From Owenia fusiformis (lineage: Eukaryota > Annelida > Polychaeta > Sabellida > Oweniidae): 64,000 nucleotides of DNA. The notes below the pieces were generated by a model. The model worked only from the letters and a program-made list of their open reading frames with translations, did no database searches and was not told the origin of the DNA. The position numbers were made by a program, and so were the translations under genes. This document shows positions 54,001 through 64,000 of this stretch, one piece after another. The stretch lies in the NCBI GenBank assembly GCA_903813345.2, contig CAIIXF020000007.1:16848714-16912713 (forward strand), read 5' to 3'. Each line of letters begins with the position of its first letter. The first letter of the stretch is position 1.

Positions 54001-57000
54001 CCCTGTGTAATTAGTGAATGCGTAATAGTATAGTAACATAAGTTCTGAAATGTTTTCCTAATTTTCAACACCTTCCACCCCAGCTTCTTGCATCAATATG
54101 TTGTGATTTGACAAAAAGTTAACCCCTTTAAAGGAATAAGTGATTCCTTTGAAAAACAATATGTCCCATGTTATTTTCTCATAAGGAAAACTCATGCTAT
54201 CCATTGCTTTCAGCTAGTTTTGGTCACCAATAATGGATATCTTTAAAACCCCTCGAAGGAATCACTTATTCCTTTAAAGGGGTTAACTGTGTGTCAAAAT
54301 GCGAAATCTGTTGCGATACTTTCCCTCCTCCTTTATCCAGATTATAAATCAAATGAGAATCAAAATTGTGGATCTATAGGTACTTCCTTTTAATTTATAT
54401 TCACTTTCTCTTGATCTTTCATTATAGCCATGTCATAATTCAACACTTATGTTGTCAAAGGACTAAATGATGGTGTAAAACAGAAATTATTTTGATTGGT
54501 ATTCTTCATAACTAAACCTGGTTTTCCATTGAAAAGTTGGAGTTGCCAGCTATGCAATCTATTGGGATGCAATTATGCAAAGAATGGCCAATGGGCCAGT
54601 TTAAACGTTATCTGATTTTGTTGAAAAAAATCAGTGAACTACCAGCACCATTTGTAACCCTGTGATAAAAGGCCATTGTGATCTGAAAACATTCTTGAAA
54701 AATAAAATAAAAAAATCCATATCCATGATTGGCGTACGCATTGTACTATTTTGATATCATCATATTTTTTATTATCTCAGGATGCATGTCGAGGCTACTA
54801 TTACTACAATGGGGGTGTGCTGACCATTTCGAAGAGTTGTGATGCTTTGTCAGGCTGTCAGTCAGGCCAGAGCACTGATAACTGTGACAATGAGGGTATT
54901 GGCCCATATACAACGAGACAGTGCACATATTGCTGTACTGGGAACCTCTGTAATGAGGATCCAGAATCAGGTACTATTTACATGTTTATCAATTTTGAGA
55001 ACTTGTTTCTTTATGACTGGTTCTTAATTTATCTATTTTTAAAACTCATTGATCTTTATCCTGAAGGCCATATAAAAAGGTTAGCTTTAGATAGTATATA
55101 TTGATGGTCATCAGTTATCAATAACAACTACGGCCTCTATCAACAACTTCCATTGCTATTGAAGAGGCATTGAAAAGCTATTCCCCAGCTATTTTCTGCA
55201 ACAAACAATGCAAACAAATCTATAAGTCATTGGCTTATGGAGTTTATGTAAGTCTAAAATAGAACAAATCCTAGTACTTTGAAATTCAAGAATATAACTA
55301 TTTACCCAGTTATGGATTAATTGATATTCACACATAGCTAAGCAAGGTGTGTCAAATTCCAGCCAATCAGAACACAGAAAACAAAAAAAGCAATAAACTA
55401 GATAACACCAACACCAAAGTGTACCAAATCCTATCGAAAAACCATGGCTGCCATTTTTACACAATCCCTCTAGTACTTTTTCAGTTATAGCAAAAATTGT
55501 AAAATAACACACATAAAAATGGCCACCATTCTCAAAATGGTCGCTCACTAGCCAAATTGTCATAGTGCAATATGCACAATAGCACACATAAAAATGGCTA
55601 CCATATTTCAAAATGGCTGCCTACTAGCCAAATTGTCATAAGTGCAATATGCGCAATAGCACACATAAGAATTGCTACCATTTTTCAAAAAGGCTGCCCA
55701 CTAGCCATATTGTCATGAGAACATGTAACATGCTGCTTATTATTCATATATTAGATTTCATCAAAATTGCTCCATTATCTTTTGAATTTTCAGTCATAGC
55801 AAATTTTTCAAGTTATCATGTTCGGCAGTTGGTGTTCCGTGGTCGGTGTAACTTTATACAAATTACAATAACTTAACAAGTATTGTTTAGACTGGCTTCA
55901 ATGTTATGAGTTCCAACACATTTCTGCCAATATCTGGTACCATGGCAAAAAAGGTATTTTTTAACTTGCTTCAAATTGACAAATTTCTTTTTCAAAATCA
56001 TCTATAAGTTCTCAGAAGATCAAATCTAACTTTAGATTTTACCTTTGCTTGACTTGATTTTTAAATCAATTCTTGGAAATAAAAATTATGTCATCTTAAA
56101 TCACCAAATTCCTACTGAGGTCTGAAAAGGTAAAATTTTCAAGGTCAATGGTCAAGGTTAACAAACTAAATCACAAATGGGTGTTATGTAAGTTTCCCAA
56201 AGTTTGAGATTACAAATCAATATTTTTGGTTGAAAGTAAGGTTATACAGTCCTCCTCTACACATATTAGCAATTCACTATCTATTAACATTTTGCACCAG
56301 TTTTGACATTTAAGAGCTCAAAAACTGAAAAAACTGAAAAAAGGTCAAATTTCAAAATTTTTCATAGTCAAATTTCAACATGCTTCATACTGAATAAATC
56401 TATTTATAAACATTATCTGTGATTTGGCTGGAGTTCATATCTGGCCTTAGATTTGAGAGTTGATTTTTAGTTGACCCTCAGGGACCTTTGAAAGGCCATA
56501 TAATATGATAATATTCAAATCGGTTATTTGGATTCTTTAGGTCAAATAGGTCACATAAGACAAGATGAGGTCTGAAAAAGAACAGACAAACGAACCAACT
56601 TGATAACTAACTTGATAACTAACTTACCAACCGACTGATAACTGAAGTAGGAACTGACCTAGTAACCACCTAAGTATATAACCTTCTAATTTGACCTTTG
56701 ATATGTGATATGACCATATATTGACCGATAAAAGGTCAAAAATGCCTATGAGGACCTCCATAAGTTTTCTTGCAATCTTGATTTCTAGTTATTATTCATA
56801 AATCTGTTGTTGTTGGTAGTTAGGGACAGCATCTGCAAAAATTGTTAGTGCTCAAAATCTTAATTTCAAAATGATGTCACATGGCAAGCAGCACGTGGGT
56901 GTAACATTGATTGCAGATATTGGAGAGAATGTGTAAATGACCGAAACATGTTTGCGAATCTTTACCTTACCTATAATCGATGCTATATCAATTCAATCAT

Positions 57001-59724
57001 TCACGAACAGGATATTACTAACAGTTTCAGTATGGATTATTAGAAAAAGCAGATCTGCAATTTCATCTCATGTTTTTAGTTACGAAAACAAGTACTGTGA
57101 TCACTGAATAAAATCAAAAGACAATTATAATCATGAAAAGGAAAGATCAGCCGGACGATCGATAAATCAATACATTAATTTATTATCATTTGGGCAAAAT
57201 AAAGGAATACCAATGGGGAACAATTGTACAATTGCGGGAAAGACAATGAAAAGGTTGGAAGCAATCTTTCTCAATAAATTGGCCCTGCACTAACAAGTAC
57301 TGTTACCAAAATGTGCCAATTTATCTTCAAAACAAAGAGGACTCAGAAAATGTCAATGGCACATCAAAACTAGAACGAAAACTTTACATCCAAGTTCCAT
57401 ATATGTCAAAAGCTATGAACTTTTTGAATGGATTTGAACGTATTGCATTTATAAGCATCCAGTGGTAGATAGTTAATAATTAGTGAAAAACATGACTTTT
57501 TGATATCAAAATTGAAATTTTAATACAAATTGTGTTTCTAAGCAATGTTCCGTCATGAATTAAAGGAATGAGTCTTTTTGTTAAAATTTCATTTTTATTA
57601 AAATGTAGTAAACACCAAAACTCTACTGTGATTTTTTTATATTGAAATTATAACATTTCTCAAAAACCACCATATCGCACATTTAACATTCTCTTTGTGT
57701 ACCCTAAAAATAGATGATAAGATTCAATCAAACATCAATCAAAGTTCCTACATCATATAAAATGAAGTAAATAACCTAAACACAAAAATACCATATTTGA
57801 TATTTTTAGGAAACCAATGCCGTACAGGAGAATTCTTGAAGAATGGAAAATGTGTCCAGTTTGTTAATTTGCCACAAAGATGGGCGGATGCTGAGACAAA
57901 ATGCCAGGGAAATGGTGGACACCTAGCTATACCTGAGACACAATCAGATATTGATTTCTACCAGACTCTTATCACGGATTCTACAGGTTAGTTCTCATAT
58001 CAGACTACAGTAAAACCTGTGTACAGTGAACACCTATGGAGCCACAAAAATGTGTTCACTATAGGTAGGTGTTCAATACAGAGTCAATTTTATACAGTAC
58101 TGTGAAGAGGTGTTCATTAGACACAGGTGTTCACTAGAGAGAAGTGTTCACAAAGAAAGGTTTTACTGTACGATAAAGATTTAATACCAGATGAGACTAT
58201 TAACATAAGGATTGTATGTTATATAATTTAGAATTGTTTCATCAATTGACCCTTTTCCATATAAATGGAAAAATAGGTGGCATCATGAGTAATGGTAGGG
58301 CTAAATAACATGCCAACTCAATGGCAAGAGTCACTTAATTACATTAGGATCATTAAAACACAATTGGAATGTAACTATATGATATTATTGACATGTGGAT
58401 TATAATTTCACATTAAAATTGTGATACTTATAAGAGTAAATGAAATTTTAAAGGTTTTTCAACATTGTGTCAATGGGGATATAGCCTGGCCACTTTAAGA
58501 AAACTTGAAAATCTCTAGAATTTGAATAAAGGTAAATAATAGTGCAAATTGTTTTAATAGAAAATTACACACAGAATTCAAATATGCCATCAAATAGAAT
58601 AAAATGTTCGTCTTTAGTGGTTAAAAATGCAGATCTCCGAAAATCTCATTAAAAACGAGACTTTAACGAGATTTCAAGGCTATATGGAAAAGCATCTATT
58701 GAACTTACGATATACAATACCTACAAAAAGTAATTCATGAAGAATATCTAGACATTGTTCTATATTTAAAGTGACTTTAGAGGCCTGGATTGGTGTGAAG
58801 TATATTTCTCCCGACACCCAAGACTTGAATGGGGCTACAATGACAATTAGTAATTACATAGCTGGGGAGCCTGACAACTCTGGCCAATGTGTCTACTCCA
58901 GTGTGTCTCCCAGTGTTGGCTGGCTGGATGGAGACTGTTTGGGCTATAAGGCTTACATCTGTGCAAGAAATGGCCTATCTGGAGGCTCAGCATCAACAGA
59001 TGGTACGTATACATAATATATTCAGCCTCATGAAGTCATTTAGATCTTACAATGTGACACTGAACCACAAAAATCAAAATGGTAATAAGATGGGGTAATC
59101 TGAGCATCTCTTGTATTAATTTGTGCCAATAAATGACAGTTGCACCTTATGTACACTATGTGATCTCAACTTCTTGGTATCTCTACACCCTGTCAAATTC
59201 TTTGCTTGTGATTTCAAATTCTTTGGTACATGTTGTCAACTTATTTGGCTTCAACCTTAATCAGTCAGTTATACTTTTCTGATGATTTGCTTTTTTCATA
59301 GCAAACCTTTTTAATACCAAACAAAAAAAGAAAATATAGATATCATCAACTAGTGTTCTACCTGAAAGAAAGTGACAAGAAACCTCCTGACTAAAATGAT
59401 ATGATTAAGTCACTTATTAAGGAATAAGAATGAGCACTGACAGGTAATTTGACCAGAATCTCCTATAGAATGTCACCTTTTGTTTTTATAGGACAGGGGA
59501 AATATATACACAAAGTGCAACAGGGTCAGAACTTTGTATCTGGAAGTGCGATCAACACCTCTACAGCGGAGAGTGCCACAGAGTGTGCAATTGTGTGTGT
59601 CAAACTCAGCTGTACTCATTTCACATATAGTCATGTTGAAAGAGGTTGCTGGATTGTTGTGAGTGGCCCATCCCCTGCACTGGAGCCAGCTGAATCATGG
59701 GATTTATTCCTTGTACAAACTTAA
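48025..59724 (+). CDS. Secreted Ly6/three-finger - C-type lectin - PAN/apple mosaic protein (325 residues)
   Basis: Exons 48025-48079, 49414-49514, 54781-54970, 57810-57986, 58781-59002 and 59492-59724 join to 978 nt and end in TAA. Intron phases are 1, 0, 1, 1, 1 and all match. Residues 1-18 (MWSKTVLPIVTFIQISLL) are a signal peptide. Residues about 24-112 are a Ly6/uPAR three-finger domain: LDC start, CC near the end, closing LCN. Residues about 117-238 are a C-type lectin domain with six canonical cysteines, a WIGV strand, an EPD motif at the sugar-binding loop (where EPN or QPD is usual) and WLDGDC in place of WND. Residues about 252-325 are a PAN/apple domain. Expected secreted, ligand-binding, possibly in immunity or adhesion; that role is inference. 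Confidence 0.82.
48365..49300 (+). repeat. Second full copy of the AAAATGGC / GGAC repeat element
   Basis: Starts AGAACAACGGCAACGCCAAT with CCCATCGAAC and ends CGTTCGATGGGATAATTA; GGAC/GTAC tandem runs at 49160-49255. Same order of parts as 22700-23763. It lies in intron 1 of the lectin gene. The PSVRPSV-type frame is an artefact. Confidence 0.75.
49414..49514 (+). CDS. Exon 2: first half of the Ly6 domain
   Basis: Acceptor TTTTATTGTAG, donor ACAG|GTTCGC. Residues 19-52 with GLDCHSANC, GDC and QTC, the N-terminal half of a three-finger fold; phase 1 in, phase 0 out. Confidence 0.8.
50557..50934 (+). pseudogene. 3' fragment of a non-LTR retrotransposon ORF2
   Basis: The 125-residue frame ends in a CCHC knuckle of the form C-x2-C-x8-H-x4-C (CEWCPPSTEDLEHRLITC), typical of the C-terminus of Jockey/CR1-type reverse transcriptase proteins. 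No polymerase motifs are present upstream, so it is 5'-truncated. It sits in intron 2 of the lectin gene. Confidence 0.65.
50935..51140 (+). mobile_element. LINE 3' UTR and tail
   Basis: Follows the truncated ORF and ends in AAATAAATAAAATAAAAATA at about 51115-51137, a simple tail expected for a LINE insertion. The GC-rich GTGGACGCACCCACTTGG segment stands out from the AT-rich intron. Confidence 0.55.
51631..51920 (-). pseudogene. Unrecognised coding-like frame, minus strand
   Basis: After a possible acceptor (ACACTTTCAAG) an open frame of about 96 residues runs to a stop at 51631, with SLESKWESLVVNKAEVNVV and a leucine-rich helix-like part. The composition looks protein-coding rather than random, but I do not recognise it. 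It could be a lone terminal exon, a fragment of a retrocopy, or chance. Confidence 0.3.
52131..52550. mobile_element. 420-bp palindromic MITE with TTAA ends
   Basis: TTAAGGTCAGGGTGCATGTT at the left is mirrored by CATGCACCCTGGCCTTAA at the right. Complementarity continues on both arms for about 190 bp (ACATTTTATTTTTCAAA, TGTATAAAAACAAGAAAA). No protein frame. Confidence 0.75.
52680..53421. mobile_element. Tigger/pogo-like element, 742 bp
   Basis: The longest copy of the family: TACAGTAGAACCTGCTAAGT at the left, ACACAGGTTCTACTGTA at the right, TA ends. The interior has repeated GTGGAACACCTCC near each end and no transposase frame, so it is non-autonomous. Confidence 0.7.
53930..54009. mobile_element. 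80-bp element with ACAGGG/CCCTGT ends
   Basis: TACAGGGCATCCATAAAG at the left and TTATTGACACCCTGTGTA at the right are imperfect inverted repeats. Confidence 0.4.
54118..54286. repeat. 169-bp inverted repeat
   Basis: GTTAACCCCTTTAAAGGAAT + AAGTGATTCCTTT at the left pairs with AAGGAATCACTTATTCC + TTTAAAGGGGTTAAC at the right. Weaker pairing extends outwards. Confidence 0.7.
54781..54970 (+). CDS. Exon 3: second half of the Ly6 domain
   Basis: Acceptor TTATCTCAG, donor TCAG|GTACTA. Residues 53-115 with eight cysteines, ending CTYCCTGNLCNED, the Ly6/uPAR signature. The domain has 12 cysteines in all rather than the usual ten. Confidence 0.85.
55390..55800 (+). repeat. Diverged copies of the AAAATGGC repeat
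   Basis: AACACCAACACCAAAGTGTA and ATCCTATCGAAAAACCATGG match the left end of the 22.7-kb element; then three blocks of AAAATGGCTACCAT/ACTAGCCAAATTGTCAT. The 140-residue minus-strand frame over it is an artefact. Confidence 0.6.
55930..57790. other. Intron 3 of the lectin gene, repeats then nothing
   Basis: 55930-56060 is a reversed copy of the GGTCA repeat (ACTTGCTTCAAATTGAC). From 56580 to 56660 a short TAACTTGATAACTAAC run. The remainder has nothing I can name. Confidence 0.4.
57810..57986 (+). CDS. Exon 4: N-terminal half of the C-type lectin domain
   Basis: Phase 1-1, 177 nt. NQC...GKCVQF, RWADAETKCQGNGGHLAIP and a following helix match the first half of a long-form C-type lectin fold. 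Acceptor TATTTTTAG, donor GTTAGT. Confidence 0.85.
58006..58170. mobile_element. Tigger/pogo-like MITE in the lectin-gene intron
   Basis: TACAGTAAAACCTGTGTACA to GGTTTTACTGTA with TA ends and GTGTTCACT repeats inside. It lies 19 bp after the exon 4 donor of the Ly6-lectin-PAN gene. Confidence 0.7.
58781..59002 (+). CDS. Exon 5: C-terminal half of the C-type lectin domain
   Basis: Phase 1-1, 222 nt. AWIGVKY, GEPDNSGQCVY, GWLDGDCLGYKAYICAR. An alternative in-frame acceptor nine bases upstream (58772) is possible, but GACTTTAG is the better site. A Ser/Gly-rich linker closes the exon. Confidence 0.82.
59492..59724 (+). CDS. Exon 6: PAN/apple domain and stop
   Basis: ESATECAIVCVKLSCTHFTY is the PAN core (helix with C-x3-C-x4-C, then HFTY) and GCWIV the closing strand. 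TAA at 59722-59724; acceptor TTTTTATAG. Confidence 0.82.
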
Positions 59725-59841
59725 TGGGCTACCATAGCACCATCTTCATTCAATCAGCTCCCGTTGGTTTGAATCCAGTGAGCACATGAAGATGTTATAG
59801 TACAGGACTTCAAAATGGCAGCTTTACAGGAATAGAAAACT

Positions 59842-59847
59842 AATAAA
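59842..59847 (+). promoter_or_regulatory. Poly(A) signal of the Ly6-lectin-PAN gene
   Basis: AATAAA 118 bp after the stop codon. Confidence 0.65.
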
Positions 59848-59849
59848 CA

Positions 59850-60100
59850 GTTTGAACTTTGAACTGAATCTAATAGAATTAAAGAGATGCTGAACGCACT
59901 TCCACATGGGAATTTTTTATTGCTTTATGTTCTGAATTTTTGAAGTAAAGATCTGAGCAGCAACAAAGCTGTAAACCTACTAGCTACAGAACCTGAAGAC
60001 GAGGATGAAAACATTTAGAAATGTACATTGTCAATTAAAATGCTATTCTGTTAATAGTGCAGGAAGATATAATGTAGCATTGTAAATGTGCTCAAAACAG
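59850..60100. other. 3' flank of the lectin gene
   Basis: No feature seen between the poly(A) signal and the inverted-repeat element. Confidence 0.3.
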
Positions 60101-60109
60101 GGTCATAGG

Positions 60110-61164
60110 GAAATAAGGGGCGGGGTCAAAACATCGATGTCCGTCAATAAAACGTAATTAATTACATTAGAAGTTGGAGGTGACGGACATCGATTTTCAG
60201 TTTCCCAGGATTTCTGTTTTTGCAATTTCGCATTCACTTTTCGTTCATTGCATGAAATACATCCTGGCATTTTCACAATGGCGATGAACGAAAAATTCAA
60301 TTAAATCTTTTTGTAAACAAAACCAAACGATTCATTTGCATTCATAAACAAAACCATAAGCATACCAATTACCATCGTCACTTTCTACTGGGTCTAGAGA
60401 CCCAGTGGCATAAAAGGTCACTTTGTTTCTCCCATTCGTATGCGGCAGTTCATGGTCTGGTGTTAAGTCCACGGACCCAATCAGAACCCTCTGCTTCGTC
60501 AAGTGACAAAATATTGAAAATGTCTATACAGACTCAATAAATATCGCATCTTTGATTGGCCGATTGGTTTTGTGGCATCTCACAAAACTCTGCGGGCAAT
60601 ATGCTTTACAACACGGAAACTATTTATGTCAACTGGGAACAATTCATGAAAATCAATTTCAAATTGATTTTAGTGTGACAAGACCCTTTAAAGTACAAGT
60701 TTATGTATACATTTTCAAAACAACTTTTATTGAAACCTCTCTAATATCTTTTATTACAATTATATTTTTATATATTTTTCCTAATATATATGTGTGTTCT
60801 CGTCTTGTTTTGAAGTTTTTGGCGGTTTTTGAATACTTCATACATCAGTAGTAATTTCGCAGGAATCTTTATTTAAAACTATTCAGTATGACATTGTCTA
60901 TGTTATTTTATTTGGTATGACATGATATGATCAGACATTAAATATACTCAATAGTAAATAGAATTTATATGTGTTGTTTATAGCAATAGCAGATATTGTG
61001 TGCTGGGGTTGTACTTGTACAGTGCTGGAAATCATCATTTTGACTTGTGTTCTCCACGCGCGCAAATGAACATTTTGATTTTCGTAAGAAGGGGGAGGGA
61101 GGTCAAGACCTGACTAAATTAATTACGTTTTTTGACGGACATTGAAATATTGACCCGACCCTAA
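60110..61164. mobile_element. 1.05-kb element with about 45-bp terminal inverted repeats
   Basis: Left GGGGTCAAAACATCGATGTC + CGTCAATAAAACGTAATTAA is mirrored at the right (TTAATTACGTTTTTTGACGG, ACATTGAAATATTGACCC). GACGGACATCGAT is repeated again at 60181-60193. No transposase frame was found. Confidence 0.6.
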
Positions 61165-62746
61165 GCATGATCGTGTATGTACATATTGTACAATATTAAA
61201 GTCCCAAAACTATACTTCATTCAGTATCACAAATATTTGCTGATATACTTCATTCAATAAAATATAAATATTTTTTGGAAAATAAATTTATTTTCTTTAT
61301 ACTTTAAAAATACAACATGTTCAAAGTGAAAAGGTGTTTAAAAGTTGAATTATTATTGCAACTCTAAATAACAACATTGAAGGGAAAACAAGTGGTCTTC
61401 TGATCCTGAAATACAAAAAATTTAATTCAGAATGTTTAATAGCTTGCATCATCAATAGACTTTCCATTAATAACAAGCTTCTTTTATGAAATTATTCAAT
61501 ATTGAAAAAATCATTTAATGCATTTATTAAAATTGAAAAAAGGGTGAGAGTAAAAAATTCAACTTTTAACTTGTCATGCTGCTTTATACTCGGGTTATTC
61601 TTTCAACCTTTGATATTATCAGTCTATTGATTGATGATTATATTTACAGGAGATTGCCCTTTAAATATTATTTACATGGAATATTGAGAGGTTATGTCAC
61701 TTTGACCTGAAATATTCCCATGACTACTTTATGTCAATGACGTCACACATTTGTGTGCAAGTAAAATTTGGCAGAAATGAAACATGACTTGAACGACTTC
61801 ATAGCATTGCCTTGCACTGTTATTAATGAGGCAGGCTATGTCTAGTTTTCCATTGACTCTCATATGAAAGCTTCGCTAGGTATGTAACACAAGTACATAT
61901 AATATCTTAAAGTGAATAAAATCATAACATTAATTATTTGTGGGGACTGTTGTACTAGTGTTGAAAAGTGTGTTCTCATGATGACAAAACACAAACACAA
62001 TATTCAAATTATATACATCTATGCGAATATACACAGGCAACATGAGATCAGTGGTTTTGACTGCTCTAGTTAATGGTATTCTTTATGGTGTACATCAACA
62101 GTCATAAATGTATCATGTCTCAAAAATATAATCTATTGATCAAGTAATGGCATTGTGGTCAGCCAATAGATGGCAACACTGAGGTTCTATTCCACAAGTC
62201 AAAACATTGTCTTTGAACGATTTCAAAACATTGATATTACTAAAAACAACTTGATATTGAATCTTCTTCATTAAAGAACACTCACTATGTGTGAAAAATT
62301 GATTTATTTTGATGATTGCAATCAAGTGTTATTTAATAAATATAACACATTATTACACAAGAGGATGTGACCTGCCATGTCCAAGTCTCAAAGCACATCA
62401 TTGGTCCATGTAAGTGAACACCATGGTGAGTCATTGGAAGAAATCTCTTGGATTGTGTGCACCTGCACCAGACATTGTGGTAGTACAACCAAAATTAAAC
62501 TTGAAAAGTTAACTTTAACTAATTTTATAACAGTCAACATTAAAAACAGAGTAGCCTCATGCACCTACTCTGACTATAAATAATATAACATGTACCTCAC
62601 TCGCTGTGTCCAATCTGAGAAGTTCCATTTTAAATTTGATGGCAGAGGATTGCAGCAGTTAGTCCAAGAGTCACTCTTACTAGCCTTGATGTGGCAGTGA
62701 TCAATTAGTTGGCACTATTTATCAATTATTCTTAGCTTTCAGTTCT
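61165..62746. other. Intergenic / UNG 3' region
   Basis: Includes the likely 3' UTR of the glycosylase gene. A short plus-strand frame (62588-62698) has a coding-like MYLTRCVQSEKFHFKFDGRG opening but no support. Otherwise nothing recognised. Confidence 0.35.
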
Positions 62747-63026
62747 TTACAGTGTCCAGTCAATAGGATCTTTACCTGATTTTTCCAGGGCTTTATTGAC
62801 CTTAGAGAAGCATTTACAGCCTTCAAATTTAGTCCATGATAATGGGGAAGGATGTGCAGTTTTTATCACTGTGTGTTTGCTCTCATCTATTAACACAGAT
62901 TTTTTATGAGCAAAGCCACCCCACAATAAGAATACAACTTGCTGATTGGCCTCGCTTACTTTGCGGATGATTTCATCTGTGAACTTCTGCCAGCCATATT
63001 TTGAATGCGAGTTTGCTTTATGGGCC
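62747..63026 (-). CDS. UNG: UNG last coding exon
   Basis: Acceptor GATTTCAG; 280 nt to the TAA stop. Carries LLWGG, the HPSPLS loop and the conserved C-terminal PIDW. Confidence 0.92.
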
Positions 63027-63856
63027 CTGAAATCATATGAATTCCAATATTTAGTAAAAATTTAATGAAACTTTATTGAGTTGACTTGTTGATATATTTT
63101 ATGGTGCTTCAACTAATGTGATACAATAGAGGAGTCTCTATATCACTTTTAAATCATGCAAATTCTCATTTCTTTGTAGGATTTTAAGAGATTAGCAAAT
63201 TAAATCTCTATGACTTACATTTCCTTCTTTTTAATAGCATTTTTGAATTTAGTTTGTTTTCAACAATAATAACTTTGACTTATACAGTTATGTCATTTAA
63301 TCTTTTTAACTTGGACCAAATCTCCATTGATGTAATGCTAATTTGAGTTTCAAACAGATTCAACCAACACTTTTCATCAATCATGAACTAAAGTGACTAT
63401 TTGAAGTTTATAACATGGAAGTCTATGGCAGTCTGGACCAACCAAAACAAAAAATATACAAGGGTGACATCTATTATATCAGCTTTTTTCAGCCATATAG
63501 AAACTCCCTTATTGTTCAACATAACAATACAAAAATTTGATTCTAATGAACAGTTGTTACCAAGGATACTGTCAAAGATAATACACAAGACAGCCTGTGG
63601 GTGAAGGATGATGCAAAAGTTGACCTGACAAACTGGACACAACTGAGTGACGGTATATATTGATACATAAGATATATACTAACTCTACAGTAAGAGTGGC
63701 ATTCAGAAGAAGAACCCCTTGTCTTGCCCAGGCCTCCAGACATCCATGCTGTGGAGTGGTAAATCCAGGGATATCTGTGCTTAGCTCCTTGTAGATGTTT
63801 CTCAGTGATGGGGGAATCTTGATCCCTTCTGGCACAGAAAATGATAGACCCATCGC
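62747..63856 (-). CDS. UNG: Uracil-DNA glycosylase (UNG/UDG family 1), C-terminal part
   Basis: Two exons, 63684-63856 and 62747-63026, give 151 codons including the TAA stop. The first exon encodes [20 protein letters not shown] and the motif [13 protein letters not shown], which binds uracil in family 1. The second encodes [28 protein letters not shown] and the HPSPLS loop with its minor-groove leucine, then [10 protein letters not shown] at the C-terminus. The order and spacing follow animal UNG closely. The enzyme removes uracil from DNA in base-excision repair, in nucleus and/or mitochondria. The upstream exons with the catalytic GQDPYH water-activating loop lie beyond the right edge. 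Phase 2 intron GA|GTTAGT ... TTTCAG|G. Confidence 0.92.
63684..63856 (-). CDS. UNG: UNG penultimate exon
   Basis: Acceptor AAATTCAG at 63857-63858; 173 nt; enters in phase 0 and leaves in phase 2. Carries [13 protein letters not shown] and the GVLLLN motif. Confidence 0.9.
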
Positions 63857-64000
63857 CTGAATTTAAGAAATCACAAAAAATCAGTTGTAATATTGATTCA
63901 AAAGCTTCTACACTTCTACTTTGATCAATAATCTACTTTGACTTTGAAAAAATGAGAAATTTTAGTTTCCATTAATTTTGAGTTCAGTCTACCTCAGATT

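Noticed and set aside
55189-55611. 140-residue minus-strand protein
   Set aside because: Covers diverged copies of the AAAATGGC repeat; matches the frame type seen at 2916-3205.
62377-62583. 68-residue plus-strand protein
   Set aside because: No signal of coding; lies in the 3' region of the opposite-strand UNG gene.

Overview
This is a eukaryotic (metazoan) window: AT-rich, intron-dense, with no long open reading frames, and full of minisatellites and small DNA transposons. Secreted and extracellular modules (Ly6/three-finger, C-type lectin, PAN/apple, many six-cysteine repeats), a tRNA-derived SINE and families of short inverted-repeat elements suggest a marine invertebrate. A lophotrochozoan such as a mollusc is my best guess, but the sequence alone does not prove it.

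Region 1 (1-26.9 kb, minus strand) is one large gene. A TATA-like box near 26.91 kb precedes a non-coding leader exon (about 26784-26885). A signal-peptide exon (24039-24145) follows, then 33 further coding exons down to 528. The 34 coding exons join into an open 4434-nt frame (1478 codons). Thirty-two consecutive exons are symmetrical phase 1-1 and almost every one encodes a single six-cysteine CxxC module resembling furin-like/growth-factor-receptor Cys-rich repeats. The 3' end lies beyond position 1. Its introns hold many minisatellites, several beginning directly at a splice site.

Region 2 (27-39.8 kb) has no recognisable gene: foldback elements, a 46-bp array (28.2-29.6 kb) with a 289-bp insertion flanked by a 9-bp direct repeat, a 1.2-kb element with long terminal inverted repeats (30417-31608), and diverged repeat fragments.

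Region 3 (39.8-46.4 kb) has a three-exon gene for a 73-residue secreted peptide with two copies of the spacing CX3C-X6-CX3C. Downstream lies a 4.3-kb satellite of about 55 units of 79 bp; most units I read carry a strong 5' splice-site-like string on the minus strand.

Region 4 (48.0-59.85 kb, plus strand) is a six-exon gene for a secreted 325-residue mosaic protein: signal peptide, Ly6/three-finger domain, C-type lectin domain, PAN/apple domain. All splice phases fit and a poly(A) signal follows the stop. A LINE 3' fragment and several MITEs lie in its introns.

Region 5 (59.9-64 kb) holds an inverted-repeat element and the last two coding exons of a uracil-DNA glycosylase gene on the minus strand, which continues past the right edge. 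All exon models are hand-read from splice signals and reading frame; no transcript or database support was available.
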